This document shows positions 32,301-44,302 of a stretch of DNA of 64,000 bases, one piece after another (position 1 is the stretch's first letter; each line of letters begins with the position of its first letter). This DNA comes from Castanea sativa (Eukaryota; Streptophyta; Magnoliopsida; Fagales; Fagaceae), in contig NC_134021.1 of assembly GCF_040712315.1 (NCBI RefSeq), positions 44,579,501 through 44,643,500 of the forward strand. Direction: 5' to 3'. A program made the translations under genes and the position numbers. The notes under the pieces are model-generated. The model ran no database searches. It was not told the DNA's origin and saw nothing but the letters and a program-made list of their open reading frames with translations.

Positions 32301-35300
32301 TTTCTAGCCTATATTTTAAGTTAGGTGATTGAACACCCAGACTGCACAAACCTAATGCCACTGACATATTTCAGTAGCAAACCTACAATAACTTTTTAAC
32401 TGATGGTCCAAAAGAGTGTTTTGCATCATTACAATAATGAGTTCAGATCTAACAATGTTGATTATTACTTATTTTCATTGACAAGTAAAAAAGAACGAAT
32501 TATTGATAGTTAAAATGTGGTCAAATAAGATTGTCAAATGTACATGCCACTGTATCAACTCTTGTTCTGATTATGATTATATCAATTATGTACTGTTTTA
32601 GTAAATAATAATATGAATACTGTAAACTATTGACCTTCACCTATTTCTGATTGATACCTCAACTCATCTCAACTGAGCCTTAATCCTGACTAATTGGTAA
32701 CTACAGGCCTTAAATTGTCATCTTTATTTAGCTTAGAAATCAGATCGCTTAATAGCTATTACATAACAATTTATCTCTGACATGCAATTGTGATGTGGAA
32801 ACCAAGTGATTGTCAAACTAATTAACAAAGTCTTTGTGTAGGTTCACAAAGAAATTCAACAGTTATACTTACAAGCGCTGCTTGGTGCACCAGAAAAACT
32901 ATTGCCTGAGTTTGACACGAGTATGGGCAAAACAATCCAAGGCAGAAATATACGTTATCACATGTAATGTTCCCTACTTAATCTCCCATTTTAATCATAA
33001 CAAGACCTATTATACTACAGCAAAGAAAAGTTTCCATAAACCATAGAACTTTTCCCGATATCAGTCCCTTATACTAAGGTGCGGTTTGGATACAGATTAT
33101 CCTGCGTCTGCGTCTGCTGCTGCTGCGTTTTTTTTTTTTTTTTTTTTTATTTCTGCTGATGCACGGGTCAAGGGGACAGCGGCTACTGTTCATGCACTGT
33201 GCATGAACAGTAACCCGCTTTTGCTGACTTTTCAGCACATTTGTGGGTCCCGTGTACTGTTCATGGGACCCACAACTTCACTTTTCAGATTTTTTAAAAT
33301 TAAAAATGGGACCCACAGCACTATTCACACATTTAAAAATTATTTTGGTACAGTGTTTTCAGTTTTCAGTTTTCAGTTTTCAGCAATAAGCTGTATCCAA
33401 ACGGACCCTAAAACTGATAAAAAAGAGGAGCCAAACCAAGAATAAAAAAGGTAAATTTTTTTGAAAGTTCTATTTGGTTATCCTAATCTACAACTGTGTA
33501 ATTCAATATAAATAAATAAATAGACCCTCACACTTGAAAATTAAACACATCTTCAGAATATGTGTCTAGGAAAAGAATAAAATCTTTTCATCAGTAAAAT
33601 AAAACGGACCTCAGGGAATTTATTCTGAACCTGTTCCCCCAAACAACTTGACATGATTCTACTGAATAGCTTTACTGGATCCTGTAGCACAAGAGAAATA
33701 TAAGAAGGAAAAAAAATCAACTTCAAATCTGACTGTAATTCAATATTTATAAGTAGAATCAAAGTAAACTTCTCTAATGATGTAACTTATTGTTACCATG
33801 TTTCTGTTATGGGAGGAAGCAAGGAGGTTCTCATCAATGTTTTCTTTTGAGTCAACCATGCAGTCAACAATTAACTTGACAAGTAATTCTATATCTGCTG
33901 CATCACATGAACAAAAGTAGAATGAATAACATTGTATTCACCAAGTAAAAGGGAAGAAAAAATAGGTACCGTCTAAAAATTTATTTTACAACATTATGTG
34001 AAATCATTCTGGATCTTTCTTTAGCAACCAATGCCATTATGCAAAATTTCTAGAAATGTCTATACAAGTTACCTTATGAAACATTTGATTTGATATAACA
34101 ATGAGTGAAAGAATCCTGATAGATTATTTTAGTTCAAGAGCTTTACTAATTGTATACAAATGCAGTTATTTTAACTCGGAAGTCTATTGATGGAATCTTA
34201 TTATTGACCATATTCACTGCTATTTAATTCAATGAGTTTGACATTGATTTTGATGATATTTAACAATGACTGTGAAATTGTCTATGTACAATGGCCTAAT
34301 AAAAAAGATCAAAGCTAAGTAACGCCTCATTGATTTATCAAGCAAATATTAGTACATATGTATAACTACCTAGTAGACTATATGCATATATGAAACATAG
34401 ACAAATACATAATGAAGAGTGACCAATTCAACCTTCAATAGGTGCCTGTTTCTGATTGTCACTGTCAATAGGTGGCTGTTTCTCACATGTTGCAGACATA
34501 TCTAAGCGCCTACAGGAGTCTGATGAGATTGCAGCTGAGGCTCTAGCATGCATCCTACTAGCAGAATGCACGGAGAATGGAGATTTAACATTTTTTAGAA
34601 ATCCATTCCCTCCGCCCATCTGCTTCCATTCATGATATGATTTAAGAGTCAATATGCAGTCAACAACCTTTGCTGCTGACCCTGCCTCCATTGCATCCTG
34701 AGAAAAGTGCATTCCAACAATTACTTAGCAATAGGTACATAGTACATACATACATACATACATATATATATATATGCGCATCCATATAAAATAATGTATA
34801 TAGCTTACCCTGTCAAGATCAGAAGCTTCAAAAGCAGGCAACTTCAGCTCTTCAACAGCCACCAAAAAGTTCCGGACATTCTCAAAGTACTGATAGGCAG
34901 GTAGCGGTTGTGATTCCCAGAGGACTGATTGTAAATGTGATGGATTCTCCACAACCTTAAAATATTAATCAAAATCAAAGCAATCAGAATAAAAATTAAA
35001 ATTAAAAAAAAAATGATGCCTAATCTCAATTTGGGACACACATAAAATGACTAATCACGGCCTAATAAGAGTATCGAGCCTAATTTAGTAAAGGTGGGAT
35101 TGTTAACTTTTGAAAAAACGAAATCAACATATAAGATAAACATTCAGTGGTTCACTTTCCTCAGGTTTCTCAGCAACCAAACAAGAAGGTAGATAGTTAT
35201 TATAACCTCAAGTAGCAATGTAATACCTTAGGCACTGCTCCTGGGTTAATCTTGTTGATGGCATTGCATAGGACCAGACCATTTCTCAAGCAAGAAATGA

Positions 35301-35807
35301 ACTCCCTCTCTGATGGCTGCTTCGATATGTCCAGCGGACCCACCAAACTCTCAAGCCAACTGACTGCTTGGTATCGCCTCCAAGCTGCAAAAATTAGCAT
35401 AAGAAAAGGGATCATTAACACTCATTCCTGAAAAAACCAATAATATTTCCATGTTTGGCTTCCAAGAAAATGCAAGAAATCACAAAAATAAATACATATA
35501 AATAAATAACAACAATAATAAGCTAACACTAAGACTCAAAAAACTAAAAACCTAAACTTGGCTTTGTACCTCATTTCTTGGAAAAAAAAAACAGAAACAA
35601 CCGCTCATTAAAAAAATTCAAACTTTCCATTACTTTCTTTCCAATTCTTCAACTTTCTTTTCTTTTCTTTTCTTTTCTTTTCTTTTCAGCAACCAAACAG
35701 ATACACAAAAACGTGAAACTAAATTGAGAGAAAGACTGACCTGCTTCTTCAGCCTTTCTTGAAGCCAAATTGAATTCACGCAACCCACTTCTTGCTCTGT
35801 CCTCCAT
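26370..35807 (-). CDS. kinesin-14 with calponin-homology domain (KIN-14 type)
   Basis: Nineteen coding exons on the minus strand join to 3,150 bp (1,049 residues) with matching phases: 35807-35741, 35384-35227, 34955-34809, 34697-34433, 33894-33797, 33681-33610, 32047-31946, 31547-31473, 30809-30728, 30278-30183, 30053-29880, 29798-29692, 29469-29291, 29163-28999, 28829-28579, 28380-28217, 27552-26864, 26761-26580 and 26446-26370. The calponin-homology domain spans roughly residues 25-147 and can bind actin. A cysteine-rich [11 protein letters not shown] and a coiled stretch precede the motor. The motor begins [10 protein letters not shown] near 389, with P-loop GQTGSGKT at 471-478, switch [10 protein letters not shown] at 588-596 and switch [10 protein letters not shown] at 618-625, and ends near 720. 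The Ser/Arg-rich tail contains RRLSIENC. Such proteins are minus-end-directed microtubule motors that link microtubules to actin. Intron 13 is AT-AC. I cannot name the subfamily member. Confidence 0.93.
29164..29290 (-). other. U12-type AT-AC intron of the kinesin gene
   Basis: The minus-strand donor is ATATCCTTT (29290-29282). The branch-site-like TTCTTAAC lies at 29180-29173, and the intron ends in AC at 29165-29164, about 10 bases after the branch adenosine. Joining the exons restores the frame and yields the motor-domain word KLEIRSC. No GT donor is available in the region. These are the hallmarks of introns removed by the minor (U12) spliceosome. Confidence 0.9.
30841..31068. mobile_element. 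Tourist-like MITE in a kinesin intron
   Basis: The 228-bp segment has ends GAGTCCATTTGGATAC and GTATCCATACGGGTAC and is flanked by TAA on both sides (30838-30840, 31069-31071). Three-base TAA duplications with such ends are typical of Harbinger-derived MITEs. The interior contains GTGGGTCCCGTGAACAGTG. Confidence 0.65.
32873..32905 (-). other. candidate 33-bp optional exon in a kinesin intron
   Basis: Between kinesin exons 6 and 7, the minus strand has an AG acceptor (CAAACTCAG, before 32905) and a strong GTAAGT donor (32872-32867) bracketing 33 bp. These would add 11 codons in frame without a stop. The acceptor lacks a good pyrimidine tract. The main gene model omits it. Confidence 0.25.
33078..33408. 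mobile_element. second Tourist-like MITE in a kinesin intron
   Basis: A 331-bp segment from GGTGCGGTTTGGATACAG to CTGTATCCAAACGGACCC, flanked by TAA (33075-33077, 33409-33411). It shares the interior phrase with TGGGTCCCGTG and the repeated CAGTTTT with the copy at 30841, mostly in the opposite orientation. A poly-T run near 33129-33147 lies inside. Confidence 0.7.
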
Positions 35808-35849
35808 TGTAAAAAGCCACCCAATCTCTTTGCTTTCTTGAAAAAGCAC

Positions 35850-35974
35850 CTGAAAATATCAGAAACCCATTAAAACCCAGAAATAAATCACACAAATGAA
35901 CAAAACCCAGAAATCACACTTCCATTTCAGTGATCAAAAACCCAAGAAAGTAATCACATTCCCATTTTACATAC
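35850..35974 (-). other. 5' UTR intron of the kinesin gene
   Basis: A minus-strand donor CAA/GTATGT at 35974 and acceptor TTTTCAG at 35850 bracket 125 bp just upstream of the start codon at 35807. The leader exon would lie right of 35975 and includes a GA repeat near 36044-36073. Confidence 0.6.
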
Positions 35975-36038
35975 TTGTTCAGATACTGGGTACAAGTTCT
36001 TTCACTGTCGGATTAAAGAAAAAACCATAAAGACCCAG

Positions 36039-36075
<37 letters not shown>

Positions 36076-36120
36076 TACTTGGAGTTGAAATAGAACAGAG
36101 AGAGTGAGAGAGTGAACTAT

Positions 36121-39091
36121 GGTTGTTTTGGTTTTGGGTTTTTTTTTTTTTTTTTAATAAACTTTTTTATTAGGTTCGAATCCGAACCTGAGGTTTCGGA
36201 ATCGTAACGTTACTAATTGAATTTTTTGAATTCAAATGAGTAGGGGCAGATGTGCTTTTCTTTAGGTAAGAATGATTGATCCTAGCCGTCTCTTTTGTTG
36301 ACCAAGTAGTATAAATCAAAGGACCAGATTTATAGTAAAGGGTGTTGTATTTTAAAAGAATTTTTGGGTTGGGCTTTTACTAGAGGCCTTTGGGTTTTGG
36401 TTTGTTTTGTGATTTTGAATGTATGAGACTATCAGATTCTCTTCAGTGTGATTTCTTTCCATTTGTGTATGGCTTGCCTTATATAGGTACTAGTAATTAG
36501 TAATTTCAAATTCAAGCTTTTCTCTTTCTTTTAATCAAGATAGGAATTTTATTTCTTGAAAAAAACTATTTTTAATTAAAATTCTAAGGTTGTGTTTGGC
36601 ATTCGCTTAAAAAATCAGGTTTTTTTACTATTTAACTTATTTTTGCTACTATTCAGCTTATTTTTGCTACTATTTATAAGTCTAATTGTACTTTGTGGCA
36701 TTATTCATGGATCTCACTGTACTATTTAAGCTACTTTTTAGTTTTATTTACAATACATTCAGTAAAAAAATTTCAGTTTCAACTAAATAAGCTGATCCTA
36801 AATAGGCTTTAAAAGTTTATGGTATAATTAATCGCGAATGGAAAATAATATTATCATATTTAAAATGAAAAAACCTTTATATTTAACAATTAAAAATTCT
36901 CATATTTTTCAAGTATTGAGTCTCAACTCTCAAGTAGCGTAATTAGTCCTTAAATAAAAGTTGTAAATTTAGAACATGTCTTATTATTTAGTGAAGAAAG
37001 AGTTATGAATAAGGGATGGAAGGATATTTTGTAAGTTTCAATCGGTGTTTTTTGCTTCTTGGTGTTTTTTGCTTCTTAAATATTGTTATATGTAAAACAC
37101 TTGCAAATCACATGCGTCAACCTTTGATTATTGTATTGGCGTGAACGTGTGCATGCACTAGAACCTAAATATTTGTTGGCTTGTTAACTAAAATTAGTTC
37201 TTATTTCCATTTCATGCTTGACTAAAGACCGTTTGGAAGCTATACTCTTTAACATTTCCAGTTCATACTTGACTTTGACTAAGGCTTGTTTGGCTCCTGT
37301 TAACTAACTCCTCTCCTTTTTACATTTTGAATACCCACAATAATTTTAGAGAAAATAGTCAAAGTACCATATTTAAAAGAAAAAGAATATCAAGATATGC
37401 AACCAAGGTTAAAAATAATGAGTATTAATTAGCTTTAACTTTTAAAAATTCTTATTGTCAAATAATTTATTTAATAATTGATGTGTATTTTATCGTTAAG
37501 AACATATTATATTGTATAGTCAGAAGTTTATAGATATACATGAAATTCCTAGGACTACTATAAAATTAGTATTGCAAACCCTTGGAACCGTATATTCAAC
37601 TTTTTTACATGTGCCCACGTCCAATATTTACCACACACAAAAAAAAAAAAAAAAAAAAAAAAAACTCTATGCATGTTTTTTTTTGGGGCTTAAAAAGATA
37701 TGAAAAAAAAAATGTCACGTTTTAGGGCTCATAATTCATAAAGCTTTATATTTTGTTTTCGTCATTATATAAAATATATTTTACTTTTATCTCTACAGTC
37801 ACCTAACTAACAAAAATTCTTTACTACAAATGTACGGTTGTATTGTGCAATAACTACAATCGGTGGATGATGGATTTTTGGTAAAAGGTCTTTGTTACTT
37901 TACAAAGAAATTGGTCTTTTAGGTAAGGTTGTAAACTTGTAATTCTTGTATTAGATATATCTAATTACATTAACAGATGTGCACATTCTCAAAGACCGAA
38001 GGGCTACATGTTTCATGTTAGCATTTAGATACTAGGACCTTCACTTGTATTCAATAACAACTTAATTCTCTCTAGACAAAAAGTTGTGATCACCATTCAG
38101 ACAAGACTGGTCATTACAAGGACCATTCACTGACATAGCTAACAGAATCTTCGGGTATAAAATTTAAAAAATGGTGACTTATTATTCTTTCCTCAAAAAA
38201 AAAACCTCCACCCCAACTTTCTTGTACTTTCTCTGCAATACTGCAACCGAGTACAATATACACGCTTTCCTAACTTTCTTTTTCATCATGGACCAAGTAG
38301 ATCCACACAAGTCTTATAGTCCAAGCGAAGATCGAGGCTCAAACCCGCAGCAAGACTAGGGATGTTTCTTGATTTTAAGCAATCAAAGAGTTCATCAAAA
38401 AAAAAAGCAGTCAAAATTATATATATATCACTTGAGTAAGAAGAAGAAGCTATGGATTAATTTAATTTTTAAAAAGAGTAGATGAACTTGACTTAGCTCA
38501 TGATTTTGTGATACATAGCTTAATCCAAGTAATAAATTTTTTTCCCTTAAAAGGGACTAGTAAAAGATGTAGTGTATTTTAAAACTATACAGGAAATAAT
38601 TTCTTTCACTTTATGCTTATTTATTTTTTGGATTGTTGCCAATGCCTAATGGTATAATGAGTTTGTGAAAAGCTATAAATTTAAGTGGAATAAAATAATA
38701 AAGCTAATTTTTTTGGATGCGTGGATAGTTGAGAGGAGGGAGAGGTGAAGTTTGAAATTTTAACTATTAACATGAGACACTGCAAAGGATATCATAACCT
38801 TTTTATTATCACTTAAATTCCAAATTAAATTAAAAAGAGCTATTGAATGTGTCTTTGTCTCATCTACTAAACAAGTACATTTTTCATGATGTAAAATTTT
38901 TATTGGATGGATAATATGTGTGCCAAATAACTATATTAAAAAAAAAAACTACCATTGGTAATAGTAATAATTTTTTTAAAAACGTTTATTGAATAATGAT
39001 ATTCATATTGAGGGACTTTTTATTTTAGTTTAAATGGCAAATTCATTTTCATCAACAATTTATGTATTAAAATTATATAGTTTTGGGATGA
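36121..39091. other. intergenic sequence upstream of the kinesin gene
   Basis: AT-rich, with no supported gene. It contains the kinesin promoter region next to 36100, a poly-A run at 37639-37664 and short poly-A/T tracts. Confidence 0.5.
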
Positions 39092-39099
39092 GTTGACAC

Positions 39100-39684
39100 T
39101 CACTGTTTTCATAACAGGACCGGACCGGGGGGTCGGACCGTGAAAACGGGGAACCGAGATGAAAACCGGTAGTTTAAAAATTAAAAACCATATTTTTAGT
39201 TGATTCCGTGAACCCCTAAAACTGGGGTTAGACCACAAGAACCAGTCAAGAACCATGCGGTCCAACCCCTTAGCAATTTTTTTTATAAAAATAACTTAAC
39301 ATAATTTTATTCTACTTAATTAAATTATCCATCTCTTACAATGAATAAAAAAATATAATTAAAATCCTTCAAAGATAATCAACTTTACTTCAAAAATTAA
39401 TCATAAATTTTAATGTTTTCATGGTTATTATTTTATTTTATTAACTCTCTTATTTAATTATTAAATATATGCTTGAAAATCATTAAATTTTCCTCACATA
39501 TATAGATATATTAGTCAATTTCGCTAGTTTTATAAATTTAATATCTATATTTAGGCTTTAATTAATTATTAAATTAATTATGATATCATCACGGTTCGAC
39601 CCCGGTTCGACCTCGATTCGACCTCAAAAACCTTGAACCTCTCCCTTTTACGGTTCAATGAACAGTCTGGGTTTCAAAACCTTG
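39100..39684. mobile_element. hAT-like non-autonomous element
   Basis: A 585-bp segment flanked by the 8-bp repeat GTTGACAC (39092-39099 and 39685-39692). The ends are imperfect inverted repeats: CACTGTTTTCATAACAGGAC at the left, and the right end reads inward as CAAGGTTTTGAAACCCAGAC. The left third is rich in CCGG-type sequence (GGACCGGACCGG), the right end in GGTTCGACC. There is no transposase. Confidence 0.7.
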
Positions 39685-39884
39685 GTTGACACACAAAAAT
39701 TAATAGAAAATTCATCAACAGATATAGACAAACGTTTAAATCTGGATGCTATGTAATGTTAGGGGTATGAATCTAAATATTCAAATTTTAGGGGACAATC
39801 AAAATTATCCTAAACTTTAAATATGTAAATTACATTTAAATCATAATTTTAAAAGCCTTATATTTTTTAGATAAATTAAAAAGT

Positions 39885-40192
39885 ACACCTCTGAAGTTTA
39901 AGGTTGTTTGTATTTTATACCTTAAAGTTCACCTCCATTAGCTAAAACATTCCATCTATTAGTGAACTCGCCTACGTGGCTGTCCAGTGACACGCTGGAG
40001 TCTAACATGTAATTTTTTTTGCATGTAGACGGGTTCTGTAATAGAGGGGATGCTTCTACAAATTGAGATAAACTTTAGGGTGTAAAATTCAAATTTTCAA
40101 ATTTTTGGGTGTAAAATTCAATTTATCAAATTCCAAGGTGTAAAATCCAAGTAACTCTAAACTTTAGGAGTGTATTTTGCAATTTACCCATA
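39885..40192. mobile_element. foldback MITE, family B, copy 1
   Basis: The ends are inverted copies (AAAAGTACACCTCTGAAGTT and the later CTTTAGGAGTGTATTTTGCA). The same family recurs at 40805-41110 in the same orientation. Confidence 0.6.
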
Positions 40193-40804
40193 TTTTTCAA
40201 TTTACCCTTATTTTGATTTATAGCTTTACCTCTGTGTGTGGACTCTAATTTACCGATAAGCCCTAAATATAATAAATATATTTTACCTTCATCTGTTCAA
40301 TGACTCACTTGATGAAAATAAAAATGATAAATTCAAGTAACATTTGATCTAATTTTTTATGATGTTACATCATTCATTTTTTAAAGGAATATATCTACAA
40401 ATCAACCTTTGAATTACAATGTTTTGTTATATTTTTTGTAATTACAAATATCGAGATGATTGAAGATCAATAACTATTTCATCATAAAAATTTTAAATTT
40501 CAAGTATGAAATTTATAAGCAAAACATGAGTTTTGCATAAATAATATTATACAAAACATAGGTTTATGGATTACACAATAAATAATATCCAATTAATAAG
40601 AAATATACGAGGTGAGATTCAAGTTACACTCAGGGTAATTTTTTGCAACATTACACAACTCAATAATTTTTTATTTTGACAAGTTCACCATAAAATTACA
40701 TTCTCTCCTTATACCTTTCATGCATGCAAAATTTCAATACTATCAAATATCATTAATTATCTCGTGTAAAAATTTTAAATTTCAAGTTTATTGTATTTTA
40801 AAGT

Positions 40805-41110
40805 AAAAGTTGTTAAGTACACCTCTAAATCTTGGGATTGTTTGGATTTTACACCCTAAAGTTTGAAAATTTGAATTTTATACCTTGAAGTTTACTTTTG
40901 TTAGCAAAAGTAGCCCCACCAAAGTGGTAAAAAAAATTATTCATTTGATGCTAGTATGTCACTTAACGACTATGTAGACGAGTCCTCTAATAGAAGAGTT
41001 GCTTTGCTAATGGAGTTAAACTTCAAGGTATGGAATTAAAATTTTCAAATTTTTAGGTGTAAAATTCAAACAACCCTAAACTTTAGAAATGTACTTTTGC
41101 AATTTACCCT
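40805..41110. mobile_element. foldback MITE, family B, copy 2
   Basis: It starts AAGTACACCTCTAAATCTTG and ends CTTTAGAAATGTACTTTTGC. It shares the order of internal words with the copy at 39885, including TGTAAAATTCAAA and a middle TAGACG-containing part. Confidence 0.6.
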
Positions 41111-41510
41111 ACTTTTTTTTTAAGGTATAACTGTAATTTTGCACATCATTTCCCAAATAAAATAAGATAATAATAGCTTAGTTGTACAGTCCCCTTTTCC
41201 TTTTCATACAAGGAAGAGGTTTTTACCCACCATAAATGTATGTGCTAATAAATAATAATATCTCATAAGTTATTTACATTTGATATATACATGTAAAGAA
41301 GTTGACTCTCTAAAAAAAAGGTTGAGTCTTTTTTTATTTGAAGAAAAAGAAGAAAGAATTTGAGAAACTAATATAACATAAGAGTAATGTTATAGCCACA
41401 AACTATTTTACAATATTTTTGCAAACTGTTAATATGTCCAGCTTTTTATTAGTTTTCATCTGGGCCCACTATTAAATTCATCTTTTCATTTACCAATAAT
41501 AACTCACTAC

Positions 41511-41666
41511 GTCCACAACATTTTTACAACAAATCATAGGTGGTTAGTTGTTATTGGTTCAAATTTGAACATAACACTAAGATTACTTTTTTGCCCCAAC
41601 AATAACAACCAGTAACATCCTGCCACTTAGGATTTATTGTAAAAATGTTGTAAAAATGTTGTGGAC
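41511..41666. mobile_element. foldback MITE, copy 4 (GTCCACAAC family)
   Basis: Ends GTCCACAACATTTTTACAAC and GTTGTGGAC are inverted. The interior matches the copy at 25053 in opposite orientation. The unit TGTAAAAATGT is duplicated at the right end. Confidence 0.65.
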
Positions 41667-43079
41667 ATATCATTTCTCTAACATAATTGAATCCAAACTC
41701 ATAAGTTTAAAGTTTTCAGTTAATTGATATTATTTCAAAGTGTTATCTTCCTAATAAGTGGTATCCATATAGGCTAATTCAAGATGTTATCCATCGAATA
41801 AGAAATATCCATATATATTATACTTGGAGATGGGGATGTGATAAATATGTCTACATCGCACAAGGTAAGTCCAAAAAAAACTACAAAAATGATATTTTAG
41901 GAAATTTGAATGTTAAAAAAAAGCGCCACAATATGAATTTTCATATATAGGATTGAGTGTTTACGCATGATTTCTAATTTTCTATATGAGAATCCATGGG
42001 TGACATCCACGATGTAAATAAGCCCAATAGGTTTTTACTTTTATTTTTAATATAGACAAGAATAGGTTGTACGAGTAGGATTGTCCATTACTTATAAGAA
42101 AAAGAGGTCTTTAAGGTTTAAGCCCACATATGAGCAATGTCTCTCATGCATGAAGGAGAGAATGTTGAGTGTATAAATGAAAATCTCAAAATGAAGAAAA
42201 TTGAAAAACTTAAGAAATTAATACAATACAATACGAACAAAAATGAAAAATATCATTTTCCCACAAAAGAAAATCTAAAAAATAGCCCCATTATAGACAA
42301 AAATTGCTTGAGAACGAAGCAAACAAATTTATTTATTTATATATATTTTTTAAACTAAGCTTACCCAAAAATGCTACCAATAGATTTTCTAACAGGAACG
42401 AAGATTGAGGATTGACTATGCCTTTCTGGGAAATCAAAAAACCCTTTGAAAAAAATAGTATGTTTTATTTCTCTTTTTTGCTGAATTAGTATGTTTTATT
42501 TCTAATTATTGAAAATCCTTACCTCTTATTGTTTACTATCAATAGAATATATATATTTTGTCAAAAAAAAAAAGAATATATATATTATTCTTAGGCAATT
42601 ATTGCCACATATATATATTTGCTATTTGGTAATAAGGTTGCGTTTGGGAAAAATAAAAAATATTTTCTTCTCTTTTTTCCAAATTAACGTACGGCATTCA
42701 AAGTTTTTCTTTTGAGATGGACGTACGGCATTCATATACTTGATCTTTTCTGAGTCCAACTCTAGTGTCACGGATTTCATAGAATCACATCGGATCAATA
42801 TCTGACATAACAAGACCAATGAAAATAGAGGATGCAGCATTAGTTTCAAAATTTCCTTTAAAAGATAATTTTTGTTTTCATAATGAGCTAAAAAATTATT
42901 TCTTTTACCACTAATTTTTTTTATAACTTTTATTTAAATAATGTTTTTTGTGTTTACCATCTCGTTATGTGTTAAAAAATTATAAGCCTAGCACCTTTGA
43001 TATGGGTTTTTTTTTAGTGTTTTATGTTGTACTATTTTAACACAATTGATGTAAATGCTCTAACAAATTGAAGTTATAA

Positions 43080-43640
43080 TTTAAAGTTTTAAAAATGTTA
43101 AACTTTAAACCTCAATCCACAAAAACTACAAGCACAACGCAATTTCACTTAAATAGACTAAAATTTAATTTGTTACTTTAAAATCTAATTATTGAATTTT
43201 TTATTTTTAAAGTTATAGAGTTTAATTTGTTAAACCTATAAAATAAGGTTTAGAATAAAATTTCATTAAAAAAAATCAAACTTTTAAAGAGTCATTTTTA
43301 AGACACAACAAAATCTTACAAAATTTTCATAACAAGTTCAAAGTGTCAACACACCAACAATGACAATAATAAAGAAAAGATGATTTTTTTTATAAAAAAA
43401 TTCATAAGTTAAAAAAATAGACCTTATAATTTTGAAGTATAAAGTAACAAATTAAAGTTTAGAATTTTAAGTTTTTGAAATGGTAAAAAATTAAACCTCA
43501 ATCTACATTAACTACAAGTACAACACAATAGCACTTAAATGGATTGAGTTTTAATTTATTACTTTTGAAATCTCATTACTAAATTTATTACTTTCAAAAC
43601 CATAGGATTCAAATTGTTTGTTTGTTAATTTTTATAGCTA
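43080..43640 (+). repeat. two diverged direct copies of an AT-rich segment
   Basis: The stretch at about 43080-43260 (AAACCTCAATCCACAAAAAC, then CACTTAAATAGACT) recurs at about 43480-43640 (AAACCTCAATCTACATTAAC, then CACTTAAATGGATT). They lie about 400 bp apart upstream of the MADS gene. No function is evident. Confidence 0.5.
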
Positions 43641-44063
43641 TGATAGAATTTTAGATTTATAGGGTTTGCTATATGATAATGGCTTTTTATTTTGAGTCAA
43701 GACACTAATTGATTTTTAGTATAATAGTTATCTCTTACCATTCTAGAATAGAATACTCTACTAATTGAGTAAACTAAAACCCACGAGGTTTAATTAGTTA
43801 AACCTATAGATTAGGGTTTAAAAAAGAAGTTTCTAATAATAATATAAAAAAGGATAAAAATCACTTAAAAGTAGTTTTTTTTTCTTCTAAAAAAATTCTA
43901 AAAAAAAGTAGTATTTTTTTAATGGAAAATTACAGTTATTAGTGAATAATCCTAATCACAAAAAGAGACCCTATTTGATTAGACTTCATTGTACCCCCCA
44001 AACACTTTCTAAAGAAAAAGTTCCAAAAGTGGGAAAAACCCACTCTTCAAGCAATAGGCAATT

Positions 44064-44073
44064 CCATTTTTGG
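44064..44073 (+). promoter_or_regulatory. CArG box upstream of the MADS gene
   Basis: CCATTTTTGG matches the MADS-protein binding consensus CC(A/T)6GG exactly, 239 bp before the start codon. It could mediate control by other MADS factors or by the gene's own product. One such site can occur by chance in AT-rich DNA. Confidence 0.5.
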
Positions 44074-44302
44074 ATATTTGCCCCATATAGTATACCATCT
44101 GTCACCTTTCTATTTTGTATTCTAATTTTGGTCACACTTTCCTTCGTTAGACCTGCCCAAGAATCCCACCCTATTCAAATAACACAGCTTTATTATATAT
44201 ATTAGTCTTCTTTTCCTTCTGTTCTCTCTCAAATCATTTTTATCTGGTTGTTTCAGTGTTTGGAGGTCAAGAAAAAACACAAAAATCTCAAAGAGAAACA
44301 TA

